Assembly (NCBI GenBank): GCA_002361595.1
Contig: DETJ01000036.1
Location: forward strand, 1-6,956
Origin: Patescibacteria group bacterium UBA3291
GTDB taxonomy: Bacteria > Patescibacteriota > Gracilibacteria > Absconditabacterales > Absconditicoccaceae
Length of the DNA: 6,956 nt
Direction: 5' to 3'
Positions 1 to 5,842 of this stretch are shown here, piece after piece. The translations under genes and the position numbers were made by a program. The notes under the pieces were generated by a model. The model was not told the DNA's origin, did not search any database, and worked only from the letters and a program-made list of their open reading frames with translations. Positions within the stretch are counted from its first letter, which is position 1. Each line of letters starts with the position of its first letter.

Positions 1-509
1 ATAATCTGATTTCGATATTCTTCTAATGAAAGTCATGCTTCCTTTGCCATAGCTTCAGTTCAGTACATACATATAGTTCGTGAAAATTTTCATTCTCTTT
101 CTTTTTTATCTCTCAGATAACGAAGTTTTTTATTAGCTTGAATCCTTTTCATCATTTTGGTTGGATCTATCCCATCCAATTCATGCAAATCTGAATCTGC
201 TATCACTCGTATATTATGTGTACTTGATTCTATCCTTCATTTCTGATATGCTTCTGCAACAAAACTGAGTTGTTCATCCGATGCATTTTCATAAAAATTT
301 CTATCTACTCCATCCGGTTTATATTGCATAATTGGATGTCATCATGCTTTGAGTATTGCAGTCTGAAGTGGAATATAAAATGGTTTTGCACATTCTGGGA
401 TTTGAACGAAAACTACATCTCATGGATTGATTCACTTTCACCCTCGAAGAGCAAAATTCACCATTACATTTGCATATTTTTCTAAGATTTCCTGACTTGG
501 TGTATACAT
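1..509 (-). CDS. M29-family metallo-aminopeptidase (AmpS/AmpT-like), N-terminal part, runs off the window
   Basis: Removes N-terminal amino acids from peptides in the cytoplasm; M29 enzymes use two metal ions. About 169 N-terminal residues are visible with UGA = Gly, starting MYTPSQEILEKYANVMVNFA. Family features seen: the opening helix, the G-D-V-V-F-V-Q-I-P strand, the P-L-Q-T-A-I-L-K-A-G-G-H-P stretch (its Gly-Gly is TGA TGA), a V-I-A-D-S-D-L-H-E-L segment, and a final A-G-L-S-L-E-E-Y. Family members are usually about 370-410 residues and carry the metal ligands in the C-terminal half, which lies outside the window, so activity cannot be judged. Nine in-frame TGA codons all fall at glycine. 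The ATG at 509 is the only sensible start; no Shine-Dalgarno sequence precedes it. It is transcribed alone from a sigma70-type promoter at 553-580. Confidence 0.85.
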
Positions 510-543
510 GTAATATTATATTAAGAGTATAAAAATTTTTTGT

Positions 544-561
544 ATATATAATATTATATAT
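544..561. repeat. 18-bp perfect palindrome ATATATAATATTATATAT, copy 1
   Basis: The sequence is its own reverse complement and holds TATAAT on both strands. The minus-strand TATAAT (553-558) is the -10 box of the aminopeptidase gene. An identical 18-mer lies at 5808-5825 ahead of the PrsW-like gene, and its 12-bp core recurs at 1728-1739. Confidence 0.7.
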
Positions 562-580
562 GTTATCATTTCAAAATCAA
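553..580 (-). promoter_or_regulatory. sigma70-type promoter of the aminopeptidase gene
   Basis: On the minus strand: -35 TTGATT (575-580), 16-bp spacer, -10 TATAAT (553-558). It begins just after the terminator of the upstream gene, so the aminopeptidase gene is an independent unit with a leader of about 35 nt. Confidence 0.6.
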
Positions 581-589
581 ATTCTATTG

Positions 590-615
590 AAAAAGCCGAC
601 CATTAAAGATCGGCT
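590..615 (-). terminator. Rho-independent terminator of the 636-1679 surface-protein gene
   Basis: On the minus strand AGCCGA (610-615) pairs with TCGGCT (594-599) across a 10-nt loop and runs into a T5 tract (590-594, partly in the stem). It lies about 20 bp after the TAA of the surface-protein gene. Confidence 0.8.
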
Positions 616-635
616 CATCCATTATCTTTGGTTTA

Positions 636-1679
636 TTAGTTATCAGATTTTCTGAAGAATATTGCGTAAGCTCCATATAGGATAATAGCAGCTATAGCTA
701 TATACATAATATTTTCAGCTGGACCTGTAGCAGGAGTTACGATTTTCTCTGGTTCTCATTCTTTGATTCCTTCATCAGCTTTATATTTTGCTTGTCAACA
801 TTCATTTGTTAGGATGAAATTTTGTACTCCATTCCATCTCATTGGATAAACATATTTTTCATCACTCATCTTTACTGTAGCTATTTTTTCAAATACTTCA
901 TCATCTGGATTGAAAATAGCAATATCTACATCTCCTCCACCAGCAACAGCTGTCCATGTAAGAGTAATATTTTTACCATCTGATGTATGTCTTACATTTG
1001 CATATTCCATTGATATACAGTCAGCTGATCCGTGAGTATCTTCTGGAGCTACTTCTGGATTAGTTTCTTCTGGATTGGCTTCTGGGTTAGCTTCTGGAGC
1101 TGATCCATGTTCATCAGAAACAGGATTTACAACTAAGTCAAATGTATCACATTCTGTATCCAACATACAAACATTTTTATTTATCTGGAAACAAATTTCT
1201 TTTGATGGAGTTCATACTACATCATACATATCCAATGGAGTAATAAATCCATAATATGCTTGAGATTCACTAACATCTGTTGAAGAAAGTTTGAAACTTA
1301 CTTCTGAGATATTACTATCGACTTTTTGTTCGATCATCTTTATATTTCAATTGTCTACTGAAGGTTCTCCATCCTTTATTTGACTAATACGATATGGACT
1401 AAGGAATAAACGATAAGCAGGAGCAGTTTCATCTATACTATCACCAATTCTTGGTGATGTGATAGTTATACCACCATTTTCACTTACTTCACATGTAAGA
1501 GAAACTCCATCCAAATATCACCATTCAGGACTGTAATCATTTAATAATTGTGTATATGCAGTATTAACAGAAGGCTCTCCATTTGAAAAGATGTCAGAGA
1601 TAGATAATCAGTTTGCGATACCAGCAAACGCGCTAATTCCAAATACGAAAGCAACCAAAGATAATAATGATTTCTTCAT
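636..1679 (-). CDS. Secreted, C-terminally anchored surface protein with beta-type domains and P-x-T-G-P anchor
   Basis: 347 residues with UGA = Gly; probably exposed on the cell surface, function unknown. Residues 1-22 form a signal peptide (MKKSLLSLVAFVFGISAFA, likely cut after A19 or A22). Residues about 25-185 look beta-rich. An acidic Pro-Glu-Asn linker (about 189-220) is flanked by HGSA on both sides. Residues about 225-295 form a second beta domain with W242 and K270-M-S-D, paralogous to the domain of the 3090-3623 protein. The C-terminus is a sorting-like signal: T315-P-A-T-G-P320, a hydrophobic helix (324-342), then R-K. It ends in two TAA codons and has its own promoter (1692-1720) and terminator (590-615). 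Oddly, only 6 of its 24 glycines are TGA, far fewer than in its neighbours. No Shine-Dalgarno sequence precedes the ATG. Cleavage by a sortase-like enzyme is inference; the tail may be just a membrane anchor. Confidence 0.85.
1040..1101 (-). repeat. Degenerate repeats encoding the Pro-Glu-Asn linker
   Basis: Short imperfect repeats of a cttctggattag-like unit (plus-strand reading) encode successive [AT]-N-P-E or A-P-E units of the linker in the 636-1679 protein. They resemble a wall-spanning or spacer region and are likely to vary in length between strains (inference). Confidence 0.6.
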
Positions 1680-1691
1680 GTGTTAAGTTAA

Positions 1692-1720
1692 AGTATATAA
1701 AATAATAAATGTTACTACAA
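1692..1720 (-). promoter_or_regulatory. sigma70-type promoter of the 636-1679 surface-protein gene
   Basis: On the minus strand: -35 TTGTAG (1715-1720), 17-bp spacer, -10 TATACT (1692-1697). The -10 box ends only 12 bp before the ATG, so the leader would be a few nucleotides long or nearly absent. A 12-bp palindrome TATAATATTATA (1728-1739) lies just upstream. Confidence 0.5.
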
Positions 1721-1741
1721 AGGTCGTTATAATATTATATC

Positions 1742-1771
1742 AAAAAAATGCAAACAGAAATGTTTGCATTT
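1742..1771 (-). terminator. Rho-independent terminator of the L,D-transpeptidase gene
   Basis: Perfect 11-bp stem AAATGCAAACA (1746-1756) / TGTTTGCATTT (1761-1771) around a 4-nt loop. On the minus strand it runs into a T7 tract (1742-1748). It lies about 45 bp downstream of the transpeptidase TAA and separates it from the next gene. Confidence 0.85.
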
Positions 1772-1816
1772 TCTTAAAAATAAATTCTCTTTTTGAATAA
1801 AAATATATATAAATAT

Positions 1817-2905
1817 TTACTTTTCTGAATTGTATAAATTTTTATCTATAAATATATCTACATGTTTTTTACCTTTCACCAATGAATACAAAGATAAAGC
1901 ATAAACTCATGGTAATCTTATACATCCATGAGAAGCTGGGAATCATCTTTTAATTATTCATTCACGATTTCTACTTCTAACCTTTCACTGATGAAACCAG
2001 AATCATCACTCATCAAAATTTATTCAACATGGCATTGGAGATTTATATTTTCTAGAATAATAATAAGGATCTTCTTTTATCATTTTAAATTGTCATCTCT
2101 TGGTTTTTGCTGATCTTTTTCAATATTTTGTCCATACAACAGGAAGTCAAATAGATACATATGTTGCCATGAATAATTCTCAATCTCTATAAAGAGCCAT
2201 GACTCATTCTCATGATGGAAGTTTCTTAACAACAATATCATAAACAAAATCTGATTTTTTATCTACACTTTCAGAATTTTGGTTTTCTTTAATATTCTTG
2301 GATAAATCATGAGCATCTGAATCTGAAAAAGTTTCGAATCAGTCTTCTTTTAGTTGTTGAGATAAATTTTGTGGGAAAGCTCACTGTAATAACGGATCTA
2401 TCAATGAAAATCTAAGAGTATCTCATACTTCGTATTGTGTTGCGCTAGTTATTTTTTCCTCACGAGGAGATAATTTTTGTGGAATACTATCACTTAATTC
2501 TTCAATTCAATGCTCTCAAAGTAGCGATGTAAGATTCTTTTCTATTCATCTAACTGCTAATGGATGAGAACGATTTCCATATTTCTGGAATAATTGTGAG
2601 AGTGGAAATTCTAAAATCGTAGTTTGGGGATCCTTTACTGATTCTAATACTTTAGTACTTGTAAAAGTATCTGAAGAATCTGTATCTAAACATAGAGAAA
2701 TTTGTTTCTGAGTATCTTGGGTTACCTCTGGGAAAAAATATGTAGAATCTGGCTGTAAAATTTCAGGAAATTTTAGAATTTCGGTAGAATCAGATTTATA
2801 GTTTTCATTTTTGTTGTTTTTTATATCATTTCATGAACAACTAGTCGCTCAACTCAGCATATACAATCAAAACATTGTTGCAAATGTCTGGTTTTTTAAT
2901 CACAT
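1817..2905 (-). CDS. Lipoprotein L,D-transpeptidase (YkuD domain)
   Basis: 362 residues with UGA = Gly. YkuD enzymes make 3-3 cross-links in peptidoglycan, or attach proteins to it, outside the cytoplasmic membrane. The N-terminus (MGLKNQTFATMFGLYMLSG) leads to A20-T-S-C23, a plausible though non-canonical lipobox, so C23 may be lipidated. Residues about 27-215 are a polar, low-complexity or unassigned region. The YkuD domain occupies roughly 218-355: a strand rich in V and K, Y-V-S-I-G-L-P-V, W-F-H305-Q-G, and the signature A-S-H326-G-C328-I-R-L-P-G with catalytic Cys328. The Gly after H305-Q and the Gly after LP are encoded by TGA. By hand count 23 of 26 glycines are TGA, the highest share here. 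The ATG at 2905 is chosen because it yields the signal peptide. The gene has its own promoter (2948-2977) and terminator (1742-1771). The domain call is secure; the substrate is unknown. Confidence 0.92.
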
Positions 2906-2938
2906 TTTTCAAATAATTTAAAAGATAAAAATAATTAT

Positions 2939-2977
2939 TTGACTTATATAATATAATTATATTACATAGAATGTCAA
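2939..2977. promoter_or_regulatory. Dyad in the divergent promoter region, possible operator
   Basis: A perfect 16-bp palindrome TAATATAATTATATTA (2949-2964) is flanked by TTGAC (2939-2943) and its inverse GTCAA (2973-2977). It covers the promoter of the transpeptidase gene and lies upstream of the divergent surface-protein gene. It may simply be overlapping AT-rich promoter elements. Confidence 0.35.
2948..2977 (-). promoter_or_regulatory. sigma70-type promoter of the L,D-transpeptidase gene
   Basis: On the minus strand a consensus -35 TTGACA (2972-2977) is followed by AT-rich -10 candidates: TATATT at 16 bp (2950-2955) or TATTAT at 18 bp (2948-2953). The leader would be about 35 nt. Confidence 0.55.
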
Positions 2978-3028
2978 TATCTTTATCTTTATATAATAAA
3001 TTATCAAATGTTAATATACGTTTTTAAT

Positions 3029-3056
3029 TTGATTTTTATAAATGAAAATTTATAAG
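3029..3056 (+). promoter_or_regulatory. Candidate sigma70-type promoter of the 3090-3623 surface-protein gene
   Basis: -35 TTGATT (3029-3034), 16-bp spacer, -10 TATAAG (3051-3056). Transcription would start near 3063, giving a leader of about 26 nt to the ATG at 3090, or an almost leaderless message if the in-frame ATG at 3066 is used. Confidence 0.45.
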
Positions 3057-3089
3057 GTCGGTGTTATGTTTTTATTTCTTTATTTCTCC

Positions 3090-3623
3090 ATGAGGAAATT
3101 ACCTATACTTCTTTCAGCGATTTTAGGGCTTTTTATCTGATTTACATTCGCTGAAGTTTCTATATTGACTCCTTCTTATACAGTCAATTGAGATAATGTT
3201 AAATTGTATTGGACAGATGTGTCAAATTGATGATATCTAAGTATAGATGTGGCAGATCCACAGACAAATAGCTGGATACACAAAGGTGAAATAAAAATGA
3301 GTGATCAAGAATTTGAATTCAAAAAACAATGAAATTGAGATCAAAAAATCAGAATGTATCGATGAGATAAGGATGATGAAATTTATCAGTTCACTATAAA
3401 GGACGGTAAAACCAACTGAGCAGTGAATAGAGAAGATATGGAAAATCCTAATAGTAAAGCTTGAGCCACAGAAACTAAAGCTGCAGAAGATACTACAGCA
3501 AATAGAACTGTAATTCCAGTAGTTCCAAAGACTGGACCAAGTGGAACTTTGGTATGAATTATATTAGCTGCATTAGCAATATTTGGTGGATACATTTACA
3601 TAAGAAAAAAAGCTGACATTTAG
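3090..3623 (+). CDS. Small secreted, C-terminally anchored surface protein, paralogue of the 636-1679 product
   Basis: 177 residues with UGA = Gly; probably a surface protein of unknown function. Signal peptide MRKLPILLSAILGLFIGFTFA, likely cut after A21. Residues about 25-97 form one beta-type domain (W41, K69-M-S-D) that aligns with residues about 225-295 of the 636-1679 protein; W and KMSD are 28 residues apart in both. A polar linker (about 99-140) follows, rich in Asn, Thr, Ala and Glu. The C-terminus is V145-P-K-T-G-P150, a hydrophobic helix (153-171) and R-K-K. Ten TGA codons encode glycine. The in-frame ATG at 3066 would add MFLFLYFS before the basic n-region; 3090 is preferred because it gives a standard signal peptide. 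The TAG stop lies inside the terminator hairpin. It is divergent from the transpeptidase gene, with which it may be co-regulated (inference). Confidence 0.85.
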
Positions 3624-3634
3624 TCAGCTTTTTT
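3605..3634. terminator. Bidirectional Rho-independent terminator between convergent genes
   Basis: 12-bp stem AAAAAAGCTGAC (3606-3617) / GTCAGCTTTTTT (3623-3634) with a 5-nt loop. T tracts arise on both strands (T6 on plus, T7 on minus). The last codons and TAG of the plus-strand surface-protein gene form the left arm and loop; the minus-strand operon ends 7 bp away at 3642. It can serve both. Confidence 0.85.
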
Positions 3635-3641
3635 GTTTTAT

Positions 3642-4160
3642 TTATAATTCATCTCATGAGGAACCAGATTCACTATCTGGCATAGAGCCTCGTTCTATAT
3701 CTGGTGTAGACTCTGGTTCATTATCTGGCATAACTCAACCAGATAAAGCTTCCTTACTAGCTTCAGTCATTTTTGAAATAGCATTTTTTTCTGCTTTTTT
3801 TAGAGCTTCTTGTTTATCAGGAGGTAATTTTTCAAAATTAGTTCTTACTTCTCTATACGCATCAACCTGTTGTTTCCAATACTCAGGAATTATATTTGGC
3901 ACACTCTCCGCATTTTTTGGAGCAAAATCCAAATTAGCCAAGTTAAAATCATGTTCAACTAAACCAACAAATTGCTCTTGCTGTGCTGGAGAAAGCTTAT
4001 TAAGAGTATCAGGAAGACCTTCTATAATTTTATTAGCCTCTTCTTCTGCTAATTTTGGATTGTTTTCTAAGTTCTTAACACCATTATATTCTGTAGAATT
4101 AACAACTTTTTTTACATTTTCTTTTGGAGCTTCTACTTTTGGAGCTTCTGGATTTGCCAT
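3642..4160 (-). CDS. Unrecognised soluble helical protein with a C-terminal octapeptide-repeat tail (third operon gene)
   Basis: 172 residues with UGA = Gly; no family recognised. No signal peptide or membrane helix. The start (MANPEAPKVEAPKENVKK) is a Pro, Lys and Glu-rich disordered-looking segment. Residues about 35-140 are predicted by eye as mostly helical, with L-S-P-A-Q-Q-E-Q-F and L-P-P-D-K-Q-E-A-L as repeated-looking helix starts. A TGA glycine at residue 142 joins this to an acidic tail made of three 8-residue repeats (144-167) and SGDEL. Stopping at that TGA would remove the repeats. The ATG at 4160 is chosen; a TTG at 4178 is an alternative. It lies 26 bp after the 4187-4702 gene and ends next to the shared terminator at 3605-3634, so it is the last gene of the operon. 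No Shine-Dalgarno sequence. Confidence 0.75.
3660..3731 (-). repeat. Three tandem 24-bp repeats encoding an acidic octapeptide
   Basis: The repeats encode MPDNEPES (3708-3731), TPDIERGS (3684-3707) and MPDSESGS (3660-3683). The plus-strand mark ATCTGG recurs at 3675, 3699 and 3723, exactly 24 bp apart. They are in frame only when the TGA at 3735-3737 is read through as glycine. Confidence 0.85.
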
Positions 4161-4186
4161 TTTATTAATAATTAACAAATAAAAAG

Positions 4187-4702
4187 TTATTTAAGCATTA
4201 AATGAAAACCATTTTCATCCTGATGTAATGCATAAACCCAAGATTCTTTTCAGATTTCTATTGGATATTCATTTGCACCATCTGGAATACTATACACATT
4301 TTTACCATCTACATCCTCGATATGGATGATAAGTAATTTTGTCCTTCTCTGTGAATCATATCGGAAATTGATAGGAATGATACAGTCTCCACTTGGAGTC
4401 AGAGTCGGTTCGATATCATTTCCAATTACTTCAAATCAGAAGTGAATTCCATTTCTTTCTCATGCTTCAAAATCGATCAATCCCCCATCTTGCAAATCTT
4501 CTTTGATCAAATGAAGATTATGTTTTGTGAGTTTCTTCTCTGATTTTTCATGAGTAAGATTCTGAGCAAAGGATTTCAAATCTGATAATCCACTTGATTC
4601 ATCTACAATCAATGCTCAAAGTTCTGATTCAAGTCATTGAAGGATGTCTGTTTGAGGTGCTTTAATTTCTTTCACCTCTTTATTGTTTGTGTTTTTTGTC
4701 AT
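4187..4702 (-). CDS. Unrecognised soluble protein (second operon gene)
   Basis: 171 residues with UGA = Gly; I do not recognise a family. No signal peptide or membrane segment, so probably cytoplasmic. Residues 1-75 are charged and helix-like (Lys/Glu-rich start, then a stretch with Lys-Lys-Leu-Thr-Lys). Residues about 80-171 alternate in a beta-type pattern: I-H-F-G-F-E-V-I-G, I-I-P-I-N-F-R-Y, L-L-I-I-H-I-E-D and Y-P-I-E-I-G-K. Five glycines are TGA codons, so the standard code would cut it at once. The ATG at 4702 is the only ATG upstream of the conserved-looking part; the bases before it (CTCTATACAAA) hold no Shine-Dalgarno sequence although the gene is internal to an operon. It starts 20 bp after the first gene's stop and is followed 26 bp on by the third. 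The three are likely to act in one process (inference). Confidence 0.75.
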
Positions 4703-4722
4703 TTTGTATAGAGGTTAAAGAA

Positions 4723-5010
4723 TTAAAGGTTTTTGAGTTTAGAATCTAGATCTTTTAATGTTTTCGCATCTTTTTTTTCTTGTTCTGCTTTTTGTTTATT
4801 AAAATTCTCCATTACCTGGATCGTTTCAACCATTTTGTTTTCTTTTATTGTCGCTGTAATTTTATCCATTGCTTTCTTGAAAATGATAACAAGCATATTG
4901 ATAGTATGATCATCTAGCTGGTCATTCTGAACCATTGCTTTGATTCATCGTCACATTTCCCAGTCAGGCAATGCATCAATTACTGCTAAGATATACTCTT
5001 TTTTGGTCAT
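4723..5010 (-). CDS. Unrecognised small helical, coiled-coil-like protein (first operon gene)
   Basis: 95 residues with UGA = Gly, starting MTKKEYILAVIDALPDWEMG. The N-terminal part (1-50) is an amphipathic helical segment holding W-E-M-G-R-G, whose two glycines are both TGA codons. Residues about 55-95 are Lys/Glu/Asn-rich and look like one long coiled coil ending KDLDSKLKNL. There is no export signal. With TGA as stop the first 25 residues would be lost. The gene directly follows a near-consensus promoter (5042-5070), with a leader of about 25 nt and no Shine-Dalgarno sequence, and it leads the operon with the 4187-4702 and 3642-4160 genes. The short, helical, highly charged product suggests a protein-protein partner or scaffold; the function is unknown. 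Confidence 0.75.
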
Positions 5011-5041
5011 TACGAGTAATATAATTTAAAATCCATAGCTA

Positions 5042-5070
5042 ATTATATTCAGAAATGCAAAAAAAGTCAA
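5042..5070 (-). promoter_or_regulatory. Near-consensus sigma70 promoter of the three-gene operon
   Basis: On the minus strand: -35 TTGACT (5065-5070), 17-bp spacer, -10 TATAAT (5042-5047). It matches consensus at 11 of 12 positions, the strongest promoter in the window. Start of transcription would be near 5035, about 25 nt before the ATG at 5010. Confidence 0.75.
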
Positions 5071-5114
5071 AAAAAATCAGACTTTTTTAAAATTTTACTT
5101 TTTACTTAATGTTT

Positions 5115-5504
5115 TTACAAAAAACCTAGGACAATAATCCTAGGTTCTACATGTCATACTTTTACACACAGATAAGACAGTCTCTCTTTTGTTTCGAACT
5201 TCTCCTTTTCATTTTCTGTGGTTTTGTAGTGCTGCTCCAGTCTCAGTCTCAAGATACGTAATATATCAAACTGTGTAATCATCCATCGCATAACAGCGAT
5301 TATCAATACAGATATAAATATCAGCATCAATATTCCTAAGAATGGAGTAATTTTCTCATAAAATTCATACCACACTACGCCCATTCCCATTAATGAGAAT
5401 ATAACAAACGGCACGATAAATCCACTCAGAGTCTCCTCTTCTTCTCTAAATGGAATGGATGCAATCGCCCATTTAGGCAATTTTGATTTTGTAATAATTT
5501 TCAT
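5115..5504 (-). CDS. Unrecognised small two-helix membrane protein; 3' end uncertain
   Basis: 129 residues if TGA (5154-5156) is glycine and translation ends at TAA (5115-5117); 116 residues if that TGA stopped it. No family recognised. Residues 1-25 are cytoplasmic-looking and end in R-E-E-E-E. Two hydrophobic helices follow at about 28-46 and 54-72, then a basic to charged helical tail (about 73-112, R-I-L-R-L-R-L and K-E-K-F-E-T-K-E-R). All four glycines in the body are GGN, unlike the neighbours. The extra 13 residues encoded after the TGA include the whole terminator hairpin (5118-5146), leaving the TAA just past its T tract. The ATG at 5504 fits the promoter at 5536-5564; no Shine-Dalgarno sequence. 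It is probably a single-gene unit. Confidence 0.7.
5118..5146 (-). terminator. Rho-independent terminator overlapping the end of the two-helix membrane protein gene
   Basis: 9-bp stem AACCTAGGA (5123-5131) / TCCTAGGTT (5138-5146) with a 6-nt loop. On the minus strand it runs into T6 (5119-5124). It lies inside the reading frame if the TGA at 5154-5156 is sense. Confidence 0.85.
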
Positions 5505-5535
5505 AATTTTGTTGTATTTTTGTTTAACTTTTTAT

Positions 5536-5564
5536 TTTATACTATCTTTGGAAAATTTGAGCAA
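5536..5564 (-). promoter_or_regulatory. Candidate promoter of the two-helix membrane protein gene
   Basis: On the minus strand: weak -35 TTGCTC (5559-5564), 17-bp spacer, -10 TATAAA (5536-5541). The ATG at 5504 lies about 31 bp downstream of the -10 box. Confidence 0.4.
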
Positions 5565-5620
5565 GAAAAAAATAACCAGACTCGGATATTTTGATTATAT
5601 TTGTAGATTATTTTATTATT

Positions 5621-5722
5621 AACTTAATCTGGGGCGGGCTATGGGATTCGAACCCATGACCCTCTGGACCACAATCAGATGCTCTAACCAGCTGAGCTAA
5701 GCCCGCCACACCTGATTAAGTT
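5621..5722 (-). repeat. Inverted repeat flanking the tRNA-His gene (precursor leader/trailer helix)
   Basis: AACTTAATC (5621-5629), directly after the CCA on the tRNA strand, is the exact inverse of GATTAAGTT (5714-5722) in the leader. In the precursor RNA these form 9 bp; past an A-A mismatch, two leader G residues could also pair with the CC of the CCA end. Confidence 0.75.
5630..5707 (-). tRNA. tRNA-His (anticodon GTG)
   Basis: 78 nt including an encoded CCA end (5630-5632). Acceptor stem with the histidine-specific extra G-1 (5707) paired to C73 (5633). D arm GCTC/GAGC, anticodon loop TTGTGGT, T arm ATGGG/CCCAT around TTCGAAT. The G-1:C73 pair is the known identity element for histidyl-tRNA synthetase and agrees with the anticodon. 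One oddity is an A31-C39 mismatch closing the anticodon stem (TCTGA against CCAGA). It is flanked by an inverted repeat (5621-5722). Confidence 0.95.
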
Positions 5723-5729
5723 GAATAGA

Positions 5730-5757
5730 ATAGTAAATATTTCCTTGATAAATTCAA
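5730..5757 (-). promoter_or_regulatory. Candidate promoter of the tRNA-His gene
   Basis: On the minus strand: -35 TTGAAT (5752-5757), 16-bp spacer, -10 TACTAT (5730-5735). A start near 5723 would place the 5' end of the precursor exactly at the flanking inverted repeat. Confidence 0.4.
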
Positions 5758-5807
5758 GATAGATTTCCTTACTTGAAAAATTTATGCAAAAATATACGAT
5801 ACAAACT

Positions 5808-5825
5808 ATATATAATATTATATAT
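5808..5825 (+). promoter_or_regulatory. 18-bp palindrome copy 2, likely -10 region of the PrsW-like gene
   Basis: ATATATAATATTATATAT, identical to 544-561. The plus-strand TATAAT (5811-5816) lies 26 bp before the ATG at 5843. I see no good -35 box at 16-18 bp. Confidence 0.4.
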
Positions 5826-5842
5826 TTATTCTCGAGTAAAAT

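Noticed and set aside
270..485. Plus-strand open frame of 71 codons
   Set aside because: It lies antisense to the aminopeptidase gene, which has clear family sequence on the minus strand; the product is low-complexity and has no start context.
1928..2113. Plus-strand open frame of 61 codons
   Set aside because: Antisense shadow over the YkuD catalytic domain.
636..2905. Pseudogenes broken by many stop codons
   Set aside because: All interruptions are TGA, never TAA or TAG, with no frameshifts, and sit at glycine positions; recoding explains them.
3386..3595. Minus-strand open frame of 69 codons with a hydrophobic product
   Set aside because: Antisense to the C-terminal anchor of the 3090-3623 surface protein, whose signal peptide, domain and anchor fit the plus strand.
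3660..3731. CRISPR-like or mobile-element repeat
   Set aside because: The 24-bp units are contiguous, coding and in phase with the gene; no spacers or inverted ends.
5059..5088. AAAAAAAGTC/GACTTTTTT hairpin as a terminator
   Set aside because: Only three G-C-containing pairs, an 11-nt A-rich loop, and it overlaps the -35 box of the operon promoter; the real terminator of the upstream gene is at 5118-5146.
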